Source: Anthoceros angustus
Taxonomy: Eukaryota > Streptophyta > Anthocerotopsida > Anthocerotales > Anthocerotaceae
DNA length: 64,000 bases
Direction: 5' to 3'
Assembly (NCBI GenBank): GCA_010909165.1
Contig: VJWM01000063.1
Span: 744,001 to 808,000 of the forward strand
A program made the position numbers and the translations under genes. Shown piece after piece: positions 22,034 through 32,708 of the stretch. How positions within the stretch are numbered: the stretch's first letter is position 1; each line of letters starts with the position of its first letter. The notes under the pieces were generated by a model. The model was not told where the DNA came from and ran no database searches. It was given only the letters and a program-made list of their open reading frames with translations.

Positions 22034-22784
22034 TCTTCTTGAGGGCGTTGGCGGCATCAAAGCCTCCGAACTCCGGCCACAGCAGGATTGCCACCTGCAG
22101 GTTCTGGGAGGGAGCATCGTAGTCCATCCAGACCCCGAACTTGTTGTGCAGGAAGTCCAACTGCGGGATTAGATCATCGTCCAGTTCCGCAAAGGCATCG
22201 GTTCTGAGCGTGTTGACAGCCAGCCCGACGTAGGGGGCGATGGGATCCCCGAACTTGGTGTTGTTGTGGGTGTCGAATTTGATGGCCAGGGTCTGGGGGT
22301 CGGAGCCGGGGAGGGGGTTCCCGTCGGGGTCGCTGGGGAAGAGGCCCAGGTTCCCGCCTTGGGAGCCCGGGGGCACGGCCACCTCGGGCGCCATGAGGAA
22401 GGTCATGCCGTCCCCGGTCGGGTAGCCCACCACGCCCGACACCCGCATGACGAAGAAGGTGTGCACGGAGGCGTTGGCCCCCGACACCTTGTCCCACATC
22501 TGCACGGCCTCGTCGCGCATGAAGCGCACGGCGATGTCGCGGTTGTTGCCGATGCCGAAGGGGATGAGGCTGAGGGCGGGGTCCCGGGTGGCGTCGTCGA
22601 TCTTGCACCCCTCGTTGCCGGTGCAGTTGGTGACGGAGGCGCAGAAGACGGAGCAGTAGCCCTTGCCCTGGTCCCGAGGGAAGTAGGTGAATTTCACGTC
22701 GTGGCAGAGCGCGGGACCTGCCAGGCCCAGGCCTGCCGCCAGCACCACCACGCGGAGCAGCAGCAGCCGGAGGGGCACGTCCAT
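21321..22784 (-). CDS. L-type (legume) lectin-domain membrane protein without kinase
   Basis: Predicted plasma-membrane protein with an extracellular legume-lectin domain. The chosen ATG at 22784 begins MDVPLRLLLLRVVVLAAGLG, a good signal peptide cleaved near ALC-HDVKF. An in-frame ATG at 23069 adds a repetitive leader and is less likely. The lectin domain shows FTYFPRDQGKGYC, GDGMTFLMAP, GNLGLFPSD, LAIKFDTHNNTKFGDP, VGLAVNT and YVGFSASTGHDFEINEIFYW. The string VGFSA-TG is diagnostic of L-type lectins. A membrane helix follows KKKTIPTWVEACLIAAAALL. Lectin receptor kinases would then carry a kinase domain; none is present. After the helix the frame in this copy is shifted relative to copy 1 at 19.6-20.5 kb, so the C-terminal 150 or so residues here should not be trusted. 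Carbohydrate ligand unknown. Confidence 0.78.
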   Translation of the reverse strand: MDVPLRLLLLRVVVLAAGLGLAGPALCHDVKFTYFPRDQGKGYCSVFCASVTNCTGNEGCKIDDATRDPALSLIPFGIGNNRDIAVRFMRDEAVQMWDKVSGANASVHTFFVMRVSGVVGYPTGDGMTFLMAPEVAVPPGSQGGNLGLFPSDPDGNPLPGSDPQTLAIKFDTHNNTKFGDPIAPYVGLAVNTLRTDAFAELDDDLIPQLDFLHNKFGVWMDYDAPSQNLQVAILLWPEFGGFDAANALKKTARIAFNYSLDLRQTLEEWSYVGFSASTGHDFEINEIFYWTFTTTGLGSKKKTIPTWVEACLIAAAALLLLLLPASSACHGAADAAAATRRRKSLLPSLMLGRLCCAWRRPGTDQHPPRSPPGCSRTSPGLRREHPASPPPQLLGSHGGHSAAAAASRHRDVRASSVAVSVEEKAGDGQDTAAASLARAGEIGGLVLHSCRQCWCCEFSIGGAEECVQIVQRRDGAGAGAGAGAGQG

Positions 22785-22929
22785 CACCCTCGCAGTTCCA
22801 TGATCACCTGCTCTCATCGGGCTCCGATGCTGCTGCGGCTGCCGCTCGGCTCCAATGTGCATGTTCCCGTGCCTGTGCGGTGAAGCAGAGCGCGGTACCG
22901 CTGTATCCTCCGATTGCAATGTCACTTGC

Positions 22930-22985
22930 CCCTCTTGCTGCTGCTCCTGCTTCTGCTCCTGCTCCTGCTCCTGCTCCTGCTGAAT
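22930..22985. repeat. (CTCCTG)n microsatellite
   Basis: Hexanucleotide CTCCTG repeat upstream of the lectin gene, present again at about 24819-24870 in copy 2. It reads as a QE-repeat on the minus strand. Confidence 0.8.
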
Positions 22986-23699
22986 CCATGGTGGTGGAGA
23001 CGGTGGGCAGTTGCCACCATCCCCCTCAAAGCCTCCTGAAGGGAACACCCTCATCCCCTCACTACCCACCCAAACAATCCTTAACTACCGGACGTGTCGC
23101 ATGTCAGCTGAACTTTGACATCCGCCTCACTATATCTTTCTCAGAATGTTACATGGGGAACCATATATTCTGCCTGGATTACTATATGTTTATTTTCAAG
23201 TTCAAAAGTTTTTAAAACTTGACTACATATTCAAAAGTTAGCTAGGTATTTTTTTTATTATAAAGTATATTTCTTTACTTTTATTGTATATCTTTTTTAT
23301 TTATCATCTTCAAAATTTTATACATTATTTTGCATATAAACTTTATTCTCATTAGCACGTATATTTTTCTTCCATACTTTCTCCAATCCAAGAATAAAAA
23401 CTTAGCTGGAGAATAATAAACTTAGTAGCCATGTGATAGATTTGATCAAAATGATTCCATCAAACAATATGTACCTGTCAAACCACGGGTTGCCTTGGAC
23501 CAACAAAATTTGTAAATCTTATATTTTAGAGGCTCTCTCAAAGATAGCTTGCCGAGGCGGTGTGAAAATACAAGTATGAGAGAAGTGACAAAGAAGTCTA
23601 AGATATAAGGTAGTTTTACTTGCATGGTTTAAATACAAAGCAAGCAAAAGCCTAGTAGGCAAGCAAGCGAGCAATCAAAAGGCGGTGAAGCGGTGAGGC

Positions 23700-24056
23700 G
23701 TGCAATCAAAAGGCGGAACAAGTATGAGACCAGAGAACCTTGCACTAAAACACGTGAGCCTTGATGAGCTCAAAGAAAAGAATGTCTTTAACCACAATAT
23801 TGTCGCCATGGACGTATTGAACAAACTCCTACGTTATGCTTTGGACATCATTGAGCTTCAGGTCGCTATCGAGAAGGGGCGTAAGGCATGCGGGATAATT
23901 CAAATAGAGGTGCCACATCAAAGGAAACAAGGAAAGAAAGCAGTTAGCTGTCTTTCTCATGTTGAAAGGATTCAGTGCCAACTCTTGATCAAATTGAAAA
24001 GAAAATACAGACAGAAAAATAAAATAAAGTTAAAAATATCTTATTTTAAACTATGA
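23700..24056 (+). other. ORF of unknown nature (two copies)
   Basis: A 118-codon frame with an apparently non-repetitive protein (LDELKEKNVFNHNIV, LLRYALDIIELQVAIEKG). It recurs at 25671-25940 with small indels that leave most of it open. It lies in an AT-rich intergenic tract beside 39-bp repeats. No family recognised; it may be a fragment of a mobile element or chance. Confidence 0.2.
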
Positions 24057-24809
24057 TGTAATGTAGTTATATTCTATCAATCAAAATGCAACATGACCCC
24101 AAGGCGTCTTTGGGCCCTTGGTCTCCGATCGATATTGAACCGTGACCCTCTACCTTCCTCAGATGCGGAGAGACATGTCTGGACGGTGAGGTTGCGGTGC
24201 GTTTTGACGGACCGCGAAATTCATGTTTGGTCTCTCTTTATTCTGCGCTTCCTTACGCTTTGTTTGGTCTCTCTTTATTCTACGCTTCCTTATGCTTTGT
24301 TTGGTCTCTATCTTATTTTCAGACGAGGATGGAAACATGGTGGCATGACCGGTAAAGTTGCTTTCACATGAGTTATGTCCTTCGGCGTTCTGCCTAAGGA
24401 GGGGAAGAACAAATGGGAAGAGTGAGCTCATGACTCAGGTGAGCATAGTTCACAATATCACTACAAGAAAAGAGAGTCTCTACAACACATTTTCCACACG
24501 GATGTTGATGTCATATTGTAAACCGTCAAAATACCGCATTTGTAAACCGAGCTTCACCGCGTTGTAAAACAGCTAACGTGGTCTAAGCGCCATGTCAGTA
24601 GGTGATGATGTGGCGGCATATCGTGCCACATCACCATGTGCAACTCAATAGCTCACTCTTGTGGCTCCCAATTTGGCACAACCTAATTTACATAAAAACC
24701 TGTACAACAACACATGAAGCTGGCGCAGCTGTGCGGTATCCTTGCAAACGTGGACGGACATGCACATCAGTCAGGAGTCGCCACGTTCTGTTTCGCCTTC
24801 GGTGCGATC

Positions 24810-26938
24810 TCACTTGCCCCTCTTGCTGCTGCTCCTGCTTCTGCTCCTGCTCCTGCTCCTGCTCCTGCTGAATCCATGGTGGTGGAGACGGTGGGCAGTT
24901 GCCACCATCCCCCTCAAAGCCTCCTGAAGGGAACACCCTCATCCCCTCACTACCCACCCAAACAATCCTTAACTACCGGACGTGTCGCATGTCAGCTGAA
25001 CTTTGACATCCGCCTCACTATATCTTTCTCAGAATGTTACATGGGGAACCATATATTCTGCCTGGATTACTATATGTTTATTTTCAAGTTCAAAAGTTTT
25101 TAAAACTTGACTACATATTCAAAAGTTAGCTAGGTATTTTTTTATTATAAAGTATATTTCTTTACTTTTATTGTATATCTTTTTTATTTATCATCTTCAA
25201 AATTTTATACATTATTTTGCATATAAACTTTATTCTCATTAGCACGTATATTTTTCTTCCATACTTTCTCCAATCCAAGAATAAAAAACTTAGCTGGAGA
25301 ATAATAAACTTAGTAGCCATGTGATAGATTTGATCAAAATGATTCCATCAAACAATATGTACCCTGTGTCAAACCACGGGTTGCCCTTGGACCCAACAAA
25401 ATTTGTAAATCTTATATTTTAGAGGCTCTCTCCAAAGATAGCTTGCAGCAAGACGAGGCTGATATGAAAATACAAGTATGAGAGAAGTGACAAAGAAGTC
25501 TAAGATATAAGGTAGTTTTTTTACTTGCATGGTTTAAATACAAAGCAAGCAAAAGCCTAGTAGGCAAGCAAGAAAGCAGGCAATCAAAAGGCAGGTAGAC
25601 AGGTATGAGAGCGTGCAATCAAAAGGCAGGCAGACAAGTATGAGACCAGAGAACCTTGCACTAAAAACACGTGAGCCTTGATGAGCTCAAAGAAAAGAAT
25701 GTCTTTAACCACAATATTGTCGCCATGGACGTATTGAACAAACTCCTACGTTATGCTTTGGACATCATTGAGCTTCAGGTCGCTATCGAGAAGGGGCGTA
25801 AGGCATGCGGGATAATTCAAATAGAGGTGCCACATCAAAGGAAACAAGGAAAGAAAGCAGTTAGCTGTCTTTCTCATGTTGAAAGGATTCAGTGCCAACT
25901 CTTGATCAAATTGAAAAGAAAAATACAGACAGAAAAATAAAATAAAGTTAAAAATATCTTATTTTAAACTATGATGTAATGTAGTTATATTCTATCAATC
26001 AAAGTACAGCAACATGACCCCAAGGGCAGTCTTTGGGCCCTTGGTCTCCGAATTCGATATTGAACCCGTGACCCTCTCTGCTTCACTCCGGGTACGGAGA
26101 GACATGTACAGACCAGGTGAGGTTGCGGTGCGTTTTGACGGACCGCAACTTCGGAACCCTCTCTGCTTCACTCCGGGTACGGAGAGACATGTCTGGAACC
26201 GGTGAGGTTGCGGTGCTTGATTTTATCGCAACCCGCGTGCACGCTCACGCTTTGTTTGGTCCATGTACAGACCAGGTGAGGTTGTGGTGCGTTTTGACGG
26301 ACCGCAACTTCGGAAGCGAGTTACGCTTTGTTTGGTCTCTGTCTTTATTCTGCGCTTCCTTACGCTTTGTTTGGTCTCTGTCTTTATTCTACGCTTCCTT
26401 ATGCTTTGTTTGGTCTCTATCTTTATTTTCAGACGAGGATGGAAACATGGTGGCATGACCAGGTAAAGTTGCTTTCACATGAGTTATGTCCTTCGGCGGC
26501 GTTCTGCCTACAAGGAGGGGGAAGAACAAATGGGAAGAGTGAGCTCGGTGACTCAGGTGAGCATAGTTCACAATATCACTACAAGAAAGAGAGTCTCTAC
26601 AACACATTTTCCACACGGATGTTATGATGTCATATTGTAAACCGTCGAAATACCGCATTTGTAAACCGGAGCTTCACCGCGTTGTAAAACAGCTAACGTG
26701 GTCAATTCTAAGCGCCATGTCAGTAGGTGATGATGTGGCGGCATATCATTGCCACATCACCATGTGCAACTCAATAGCTCACTCTTGTGGCTCCCAATTT
26801 GGCACAACCTAATTTACATAAAAACCTGTGTACAACAACACATGAAGCTGGCGCAGCTGTGCGGTATCCTTGCAAACGTGGACGGACATGCACATCAGTC
26901 AGGGAGTCGCCACGTTCTGTTTCGCCTTCGGTGCGATC
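24810..26938. repeat. Tandem duplication 4, copy 2
   Basis: Direct copy of 22922-24809 joined to the natural right flank. The starch synthase final exon runs straight across its right edge in frame. It contains fuller versions of CAG-rich words and an expanded repeat block at 26040-26420. Confidence 0.88.
26325..26440. repeat. 39-bp tandem repeat (TTTGGTCTCTGTCTTTATTC)
   Basis: Three near-identical units of about 39 bp, each containing TTTGGTCTCTGTCTTTATTC and GCGCTTCCTTACG-like words. A shortened version lies at 24223-24320 in copy 1. Adjacent 26085-26300 carries repeated GGTGAGGTTGCGGTGC words. Confidence 0.75.
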
Positions 26939-29900
26939 TCATCGCCCTCCGTTCCTGCTCGACTACCTTCAACCTGCAGTCCAAGTAACACTTCCTCCCA
27001 CCTTCTTGCAGGTGCCTATTTCAGACGAAACACCGTCAGATCAATAGGCGGAACCACTATCGTTCATTGCGCGCGACATTGGACCAGTAGTTACCTTCCA
27101 TGATAAGTCCTGCGCCATGCCAGCTTTTACCAGCTTGGAAAACTCTGGGGTACCATAAGTCTTGGCTGCTCTCTTGACTGTGCTGGCAAGCGCTTTGACA
27201 TCAGCTGGGTCCACTGCTTCACACTGAGACCAAGTCCACCAGTCAGTCCAACCCTTAGTGCATCAGTTTCAGTTGGAAAGCCACGACCCTGAAATAAGAC
27301 AGAAGTCTAGAAGCTCACATCGACATTGAAGGCTCCGATGTGAAACCCAGTCACCCCTTCCTCTACGGTGTCCACCAATCCACCAGTGGAGGCAACGATT
27401 GGTACCTGTACCGATAGGGAGAAAGCCCTTCATTAGAAAACCACAGCACAGACACCAAAACACCATAAAATTCTGCTCTCTTACTGCGAGGGGACACACT
27501 ACTTACAGTTCCATATCGCATGGCATGCAGTTGAATAAGACCACAAGGCTCAAATCTGCTGGGAACTAGCATAAAATCAGCTCCCGCTGTAATCAGATGT
27601 GCTAAGGGCACATTGAACTTCACTATGCCACGAGCTTTATCAGGGTACGACTTTTCCAGATCCTCCAGCTGCTTCTCCAAATTCTTTTTCCCTGTACCCT
27701 GCATCAAAGGAAGACATCAGCGCCAGACAGGAATTAGAACATAGCAGGACACAGCTTCAAATAGGATGACTGCGGTCCTTTTCTTAAAATAGGAAATATT
27801 TCCGTCCTCACCAGAACCACCAGCTGTATGTCCTCGTCCAAAAACTCTGCGACAGCCTCATTCAGAATGTCGGATCCCTTTTGTTCTTCTAACCTACCAA
27901 TGAAGCCAATAAGCGGTTTACTGGCGTCCACAGGTAAACCGACTTCGGCTTGAAGCAGCTCTTTAAGGATTGGTTTGGCCTCCAGAACCTGCAAGCGTGT
28001 GCTCAAACAGGTCATCTGAAAGACGAATCAACGCTCACTAGTATCAATGTACAGACTCTGCCCAGCGCAGATCGTTCTTACCGTCTTCTCATTATACGGC
28101 AGGTCGATGTACTTGTCCTCAGACGGATCCCATTCTTGGACATCCATCCCGTTGACAATACCAAAGACTCCAACTTTTTGGACGACGTCATCCAGCTCTA
28201 CACCTTTGTCCGGTCCACTTCCTAGCTCCCTAGCATAGTTGGGGCTAACGGTCAGGCAGATGTCAGCTTCAAGAAATCCTGCTTTCATCCAGTTGATCTT
28301 GCGCCCTGCCACTGGCTTCAAGTATCTGCGGAACCAATTGGTGTCAGGCGCTTCCGAACCAACTTTCTTCACCAAGTATAAACCTCCCAAAAGCTCATAT
28401 ACATGCATTGCTAGGCAAGGCTTACCCATCGTAAAAGTCAAAGGAGCTTATAAATTCATCCGGTAGATTCAGAAGCTTGAAATCGGCGGAGGCAAATCTG
28501 CCTTGGTATGCAACATTGTGCACACAGAATGCCACCTGCAGAGAAGGAACCCAACCGGCATTCAGCACTTGGTCAAAGGAGAAAGCAAAGCAACGACAAC
28601 CAACGTCGTCACCTTCGCATTCTTAAAGGCTCCTTGGGGTTTGTAAATAGCTTTGAGATAGCAAGGCAGAAGAGCAGTGTGCCAGTCGTTTGCGATGAAC
28701 ACAACATCCTCTCCTGCGGGCAAAACATAGCAGCGTGAGATACAAACTCAGCCGGACTATCAAAGACGACTGAACCATGACTTCTCAAGCTTACCGTATG
28801 GACCACTGAAGTATTCATTGCTGCTTAGGTTAAGAACTCGGGCGGCTTCAATTGCTGCCTGCTCCAGTTAGCAGCAAACTTAGGACCCACCAATGCCAGG
28901 CTCTCAAGCTTCGCAAGTGCATGGAAGAAGCTAAAAAGCCACGAGCGGTACCAGGGCAAACAGGCTGAAACGCAGCTGATTATCGGTGTAGTCTTCCCCA
29001 GTTAGCGGACCATAAATCTTGCTTCCCGTCTTTCCCCAAACCTGCAGCCATGTAGAAATCGATATCAGAATCTGTGCCCTAGCAGAAGCCATAAACCATG
29101 TATGCCATCATACCGACAGTCTCAACCGGCGGGGCAGTACCTTAGCCAGAAAGAGTGGATGGTCGACAAATACGCGATCGACACCACGTTTAAACGTGTG
29201 GAAAAAGCGTACAGTCTCAGTCCGGTCTCCAACCTTTATCTGTAGACGAACGAACACACCAAACGTCATTTTCATCACTCCAACAAAGTCGCACACACAT
29301 CTACGTGATCAGTATGTCTTCAACCCAACAAAACTTACATCAACTGTTGTAGCTGTGTCCCAAGCATCCTTGTATTGGTCATACCGAGGGGAAACGGTCA
29401 TAACCCTGTGTCCACGGGCCTGAGTTGATCAAGAGGACAGAGTAAGAAACACTCCACAGAAAATCATCGGTCCATGACACAACGACGGTTTCCAATGTGT
29501 GGCCTCCCAACAGCAGTCGCGACAGACATAGGAGGCCTCTAGTTCTGATGTGTGTATGGTTATTACATACATACATACACGTAAACAGTAACCAAACCGA
29601 GGCTCCGACACTCAACGAACAGCAGCGCCTGCAAAGCCAAGAAGAACAACTTACGGCAAGAGCAGGCGGAAGGCCTCCCAGCACGTCTCCTAATCCTCCA
29701 GTCTTACTCCAGGGCGCCACTTCTGCAGCGACAAACACGAGATTCATGCCTCCCGCGGCGCAGGTGGTGACGCCTCTGAATCCCGTCCCGTTGCCTTCCA
29801 ACGCCTTGGACACCTGACTCCGGAACCTTGCCTGGAAGGACTCCTCCCGCTCGCCAAGGCGGCATCCTCCAACCGCTCTCAATCCTCTGAAAGAGAACAG

Positions 29901-30026
29901 CCGCTGCCGAGTCCCACCCGGCAGCGCAGCCGACGAACGAGAGGAGGAAGAGGAGGAACCAGTGTCCACCGGGAAGGACGTGCCACATCTGCAGAAGGCA
30001 GCGCGCGGAGCAATCGCCATCGCCAT
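26899..30026 (-). CDS. GBSS1: Granule-bound starch synthase, 13 exons
   Basis: Plastid ADP-glucose:glucan glucosyltransferase that elongates amylose inside starch granules (GT5 family). Exons on the minus strand: 30026-29655, 29419-29339, 29239-29141, 29041-28952, 28858-28795, 28713-28613, 28535-28426, 28325-28082, 27988-27812, 27698-27507, 27405-27319, 27223-27095 and 27015-26899. All borders are GT-AG and the phases sum to 1863 nt, giving 620 aa, normal for the family. The N-terminus is a Ser/Arg-rich transit peptide of about 85 residues. Motifs are [17 protein letters not shown] (near 108), the [15 protein letters not shown] region, [51 protein letters not shown] (near 516) and the GBSS-type C-terminus ending QNVATP. 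The last exon crosses the edge of duplication 4. An in-frame ATG at 30077 exists; 30026 ([11 protein letters not shown]) looks more like a transit-peptide start. Confidence 0.95.
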
Positions 30027-30922
30027 TTCCCCTCTCCCGCACCAGATCCTCTCCCGGTCCCGCGCTGCGAGCTTCACTCAAGCTTTAGCTCCCAGACACC
30101 ATAATCGACTCCTGCATACCCGCCAAACCAGCGGCATTGTCATCAAACAACAGGAACAGCAGCCGGAGCAACGCACATTACCCGGAATTCCACAAAACAA
30201 TGCCGGAACGACACAAACAGGCACAATGCTACTTTCCAGCGGCAGAAAGCACCGGAGGCCTCCGCCTACGTGCAAAAACCATACCAAATGAAGAACGAGT
30301 TGCAGTTCAAAGCATGACCTCCTGAGACCAGCAGAGGAGCGGAAATTGCAAGCAAGCCACAGAAGAACGCATACCGCACACCACACGCCGACACCGCACC
30401 GCACGCAAATGCCAGCGGAAGAGGTCCTCACCGCGCTGCTCAGCTCTCCAATGCAGACAAGGGAGAGCGGCAAAGACAGAGCGCTGTGACCGCAGCCGCG
30501 CGCGCCACTGCCTTCTGCCTTCCCCCCTTCTCCCCGTCTGTGCGAGAAGTAGTGCATGCCACAGTGCAGTGAAAGCGAACTGGCCTGGCAGAGGCCGGGC
30601 GCGTCTGGCGGAGCCTGGCCACACCAGCACGCGGCGTGGGGAATGTGAAATATGCGATCGAGCTTGCTGCAGTCCGTGGCGCGCCCGTGCGCACCGGCTG
30701 GCCCCAGTCGCCCGGTTCGCGACCGGCGAACCACGGCCTCTCCTTGGCGATTGGACAAACAGCACCTCTCAAACTTCTTGTGTTCCACAGGCCATCGTAC
30801 TCATCTCCACAGGGGAGCATGTAAGAAAGAATGTGCGGTGAAAGATACTGTTCTGTCCTGTACATCAATGATATGTGACGTAGTCCGTACGTCCCCGGGT
30901 CGGGTGACGGGTGGCCACGGGA
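30027..30922. other. Upstream region of starch synthase
   Basis: About 0.9 kb between the GBSS start and the 3' end of the HemD-like gene, both on the minus strand. It must hold the GBSS promoter and 5' UTR. Long minus-strand frames here (30078-30868) overlap one another in several frames, with no domain or consistent coding signal. A clear TATA box was not identified. Confidence 0.45.
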
Positions 30923-31979
30923 TCAGGCCGGCCCCGGGCAAAGAAATTGTGCTAACTCGTTGACTACTCCCTCGAAGCTATGGAACTGAGTGCCGACGAA
31001 ATCGACCTCCACGCCCAGGTCGGCAGCTCCGCGGGCCGTGACTGGCCCGTGCGCGGCCAGAACGCAGCCGGAGGACCTGGCTATGGCGGAGAGCTCGGCC
31101 GGGGAGACGCGGAGGCTCTGGAGCAGGCCTTCGACTTCCGCGGTGCTGGTGAAGATGAGCGCGTTGCAGGAGAGGCGGGGGCCGGGGCCGAGGATGGCAC
31201 AGGCGGGGTCAGGCCGGCCCAGGAGGTGAGGTAGGCGTGGACACGGCGGGCTGCCAGCCGGCCTGGGAGAGGGAGCGGAGGAAGGCGGGGATGACGGGAG
31301 GCTCCTTGAGGGACGAGACGAGGGGGACGGGGCAGAGGATGCGGCGCTTCATGCCGGCGCCGAGGGCCTGGACGAGAGAGGACGGGGTGGCGGAGGGGGG
31401 ATGGAGATAGACTGGCCTAGGGTTTCCGGGGAAGAGGTCGAGCTCGCGGAGGAGATCCATGTCGCGGCCCAGGGCGGCGAGGAAGAAGGGAGGCCCTGTC
31501 CGGGGGAGGGGAGATGGCAGCCCGGCCAGAGCGGAAGCCACGGCTTGGATGCCGGCTCTGGATGTGAAGGCGATGCCGTGGTACTGCTCGATGATGCTGT
31601 TGCCGCTGCTGCTACTCCAGATGCTGTTGATGAGCTCCTGCTGTGTCGCGGAAGTGGTGTCGGTGACGATTGTCGGACACCAGATCGGCGTCGCTCCCGC
31701 GGCGGCCAGGTGGTGCTGGAGGCGGACTGCGTATTCCTTCGGAGTAGTGAATGCCACGACGCGTCCGGATAACGGGAGCGATGCGTTCCTTCTTGGTAGA
31801 TCAACTTCCTGCGCTGTCGCCGCAGCTTGGGAAACGCGCCTAACTGTCAGATAATCCTGTGGTTGCAGCAAGAACCTGTAGATGTGCTTGGACCTTCTGC
31901 TCCTCGGCTGGAGGAGCGTCACGATGTCCTCCGTCGGAACCGGGGAGAGTCCGAGCCGGTGTAGTTCTGCTCCTGCCAT
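30923..31979 (-). CDS. Uroporphyrinogen-III synthase (HemD)-like protein, one frameshift
   Basis: HemD-fold protein related to uroporphyrinogen-III synthase, which closes hydroxymethylbilane to uroporphyrinogen III in haem/chlorophyll synthesis. The first part, 31979 to about 31240, has LSGRVVAFTTPKEYAVRLQH, then YHGIAFTSRAGIQAVASAL and FFLAALGRDMDLLREL, the layout of the first HemD lobe. The second lobe continues in another frame from about 31240 to the TGA at 30923: LTSWAGLTPACAILGPG, NALIFTSTAEVEGLLQSL, VTARGAADLGVEVDFVGTQF. A single-base loss near 31238-31250 explains the shift. The full product would be about 352 aa without introns. No obvious transit peptide is seen, so it may belong to a HemD-like side family rather than the plastid enzyme. 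Whether the frameshift is genuine is unknown. Confidence 0.68.
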
Positions 31980-32708
31980 GCCGAGTTAGGCTAGATCTGG
32001 ATCCGACTAGGGAGCCTCAGGCCGCGGCTGCGGCTAAGTGCGGCGGGAGCTTCCTGGCGAAAGCCCTCCCCTCCGAAGCATCTGTGTTTCTCATCGAACT
32101 CACAGGCTCTACCTCTAGCTGAGCCATTTGCAGATCTGAACGAGCAGGGATTCTGCAGCACAGGGGAAGAGCGCTTCATCAGTGTTTGCCGTCAGCTCTC
32201 AACGGAGACAAGCGGCCAGCAATGGAAGAACAGCGTGGAGGAGGAATTCAGCAACGATTCTCACCCTGCGCTTTCTTCAGAGTCTCCACCCGGGCGTGAA
32301 CCTGGAGCAGAGCATGTTCAAGACCCTGCGTAGCTGCGGCAAGGAGAGCGCCACCACCGATACTTGGCGGCACCAGACGAGCGTGAGTGAGTAAGTGATG
32401 CAGGCTAGTGCAGTCTCGAACGGCATCGTCCTCCGGCGGGCCTCTTGCGTGACAACTGGGAACTGCCTCTGCCGCTTGAACTCGCGCCTCTTTAAGTTCT
32501 TGTCCATCGATCAGATTTGTTGCTATCCGATTCTGGGAGAAATCCTATCACTCGTGTATCCCATCTTTGCCCTAACCCCGCGTTGGAGCTGGAAAGTGGC
32601 GACTCGGACACTGTGATTGGTGATTGGGGGTAGCAATTAAAGGAATGATTCGTGAGATTCTAGTGACATCCACCTGGGCATTTAAAATTCGAGTGGGAGC
32701 TGGCACCG
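31980..32708. other. Intergenic, promoter side of HemD-like gene
   Basis: No gene is recognised between the HemD-like start and the stop of the SDR gene. Short frames on both strands lack domains. Confidence 0.5.

Larger units (their letters stand above)
22922..24809. repeat. Tandem duplication 4, copy 1
   Basis: Spans the 5' flank of the lectin gene, an AT-rich tract and a fragment of the starch synthase last exon. It is repeated from 24810, with TCA at the edges. It is shorter than copy 2 (about 1.9 versus 2.1 kb) and lacks many CAG-containing words seen there (23560-23730 versus 25440-25650). Confidence 0.88.

Noticed and set aside
22266-22883. 205-codon plus-strand ORF
   Set aside because: Antisense of the lectin domain; rich in Gly/Val/His with no domain.
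5753-26938. Duplication pairs as a programmed duplication or repeat-induced mutation system
   Set aside because: Differences are homopolymer and triplet indels without the transition bias of repeat-induced mutation; assembly or base-calling error explains them more simply.
30078-30868. Long minus-strand ORFs upstream of GBSS
   Set aside because: Three frames are open at once in G+C-rich DNA, none with a domain; better explained as promoter and leader.
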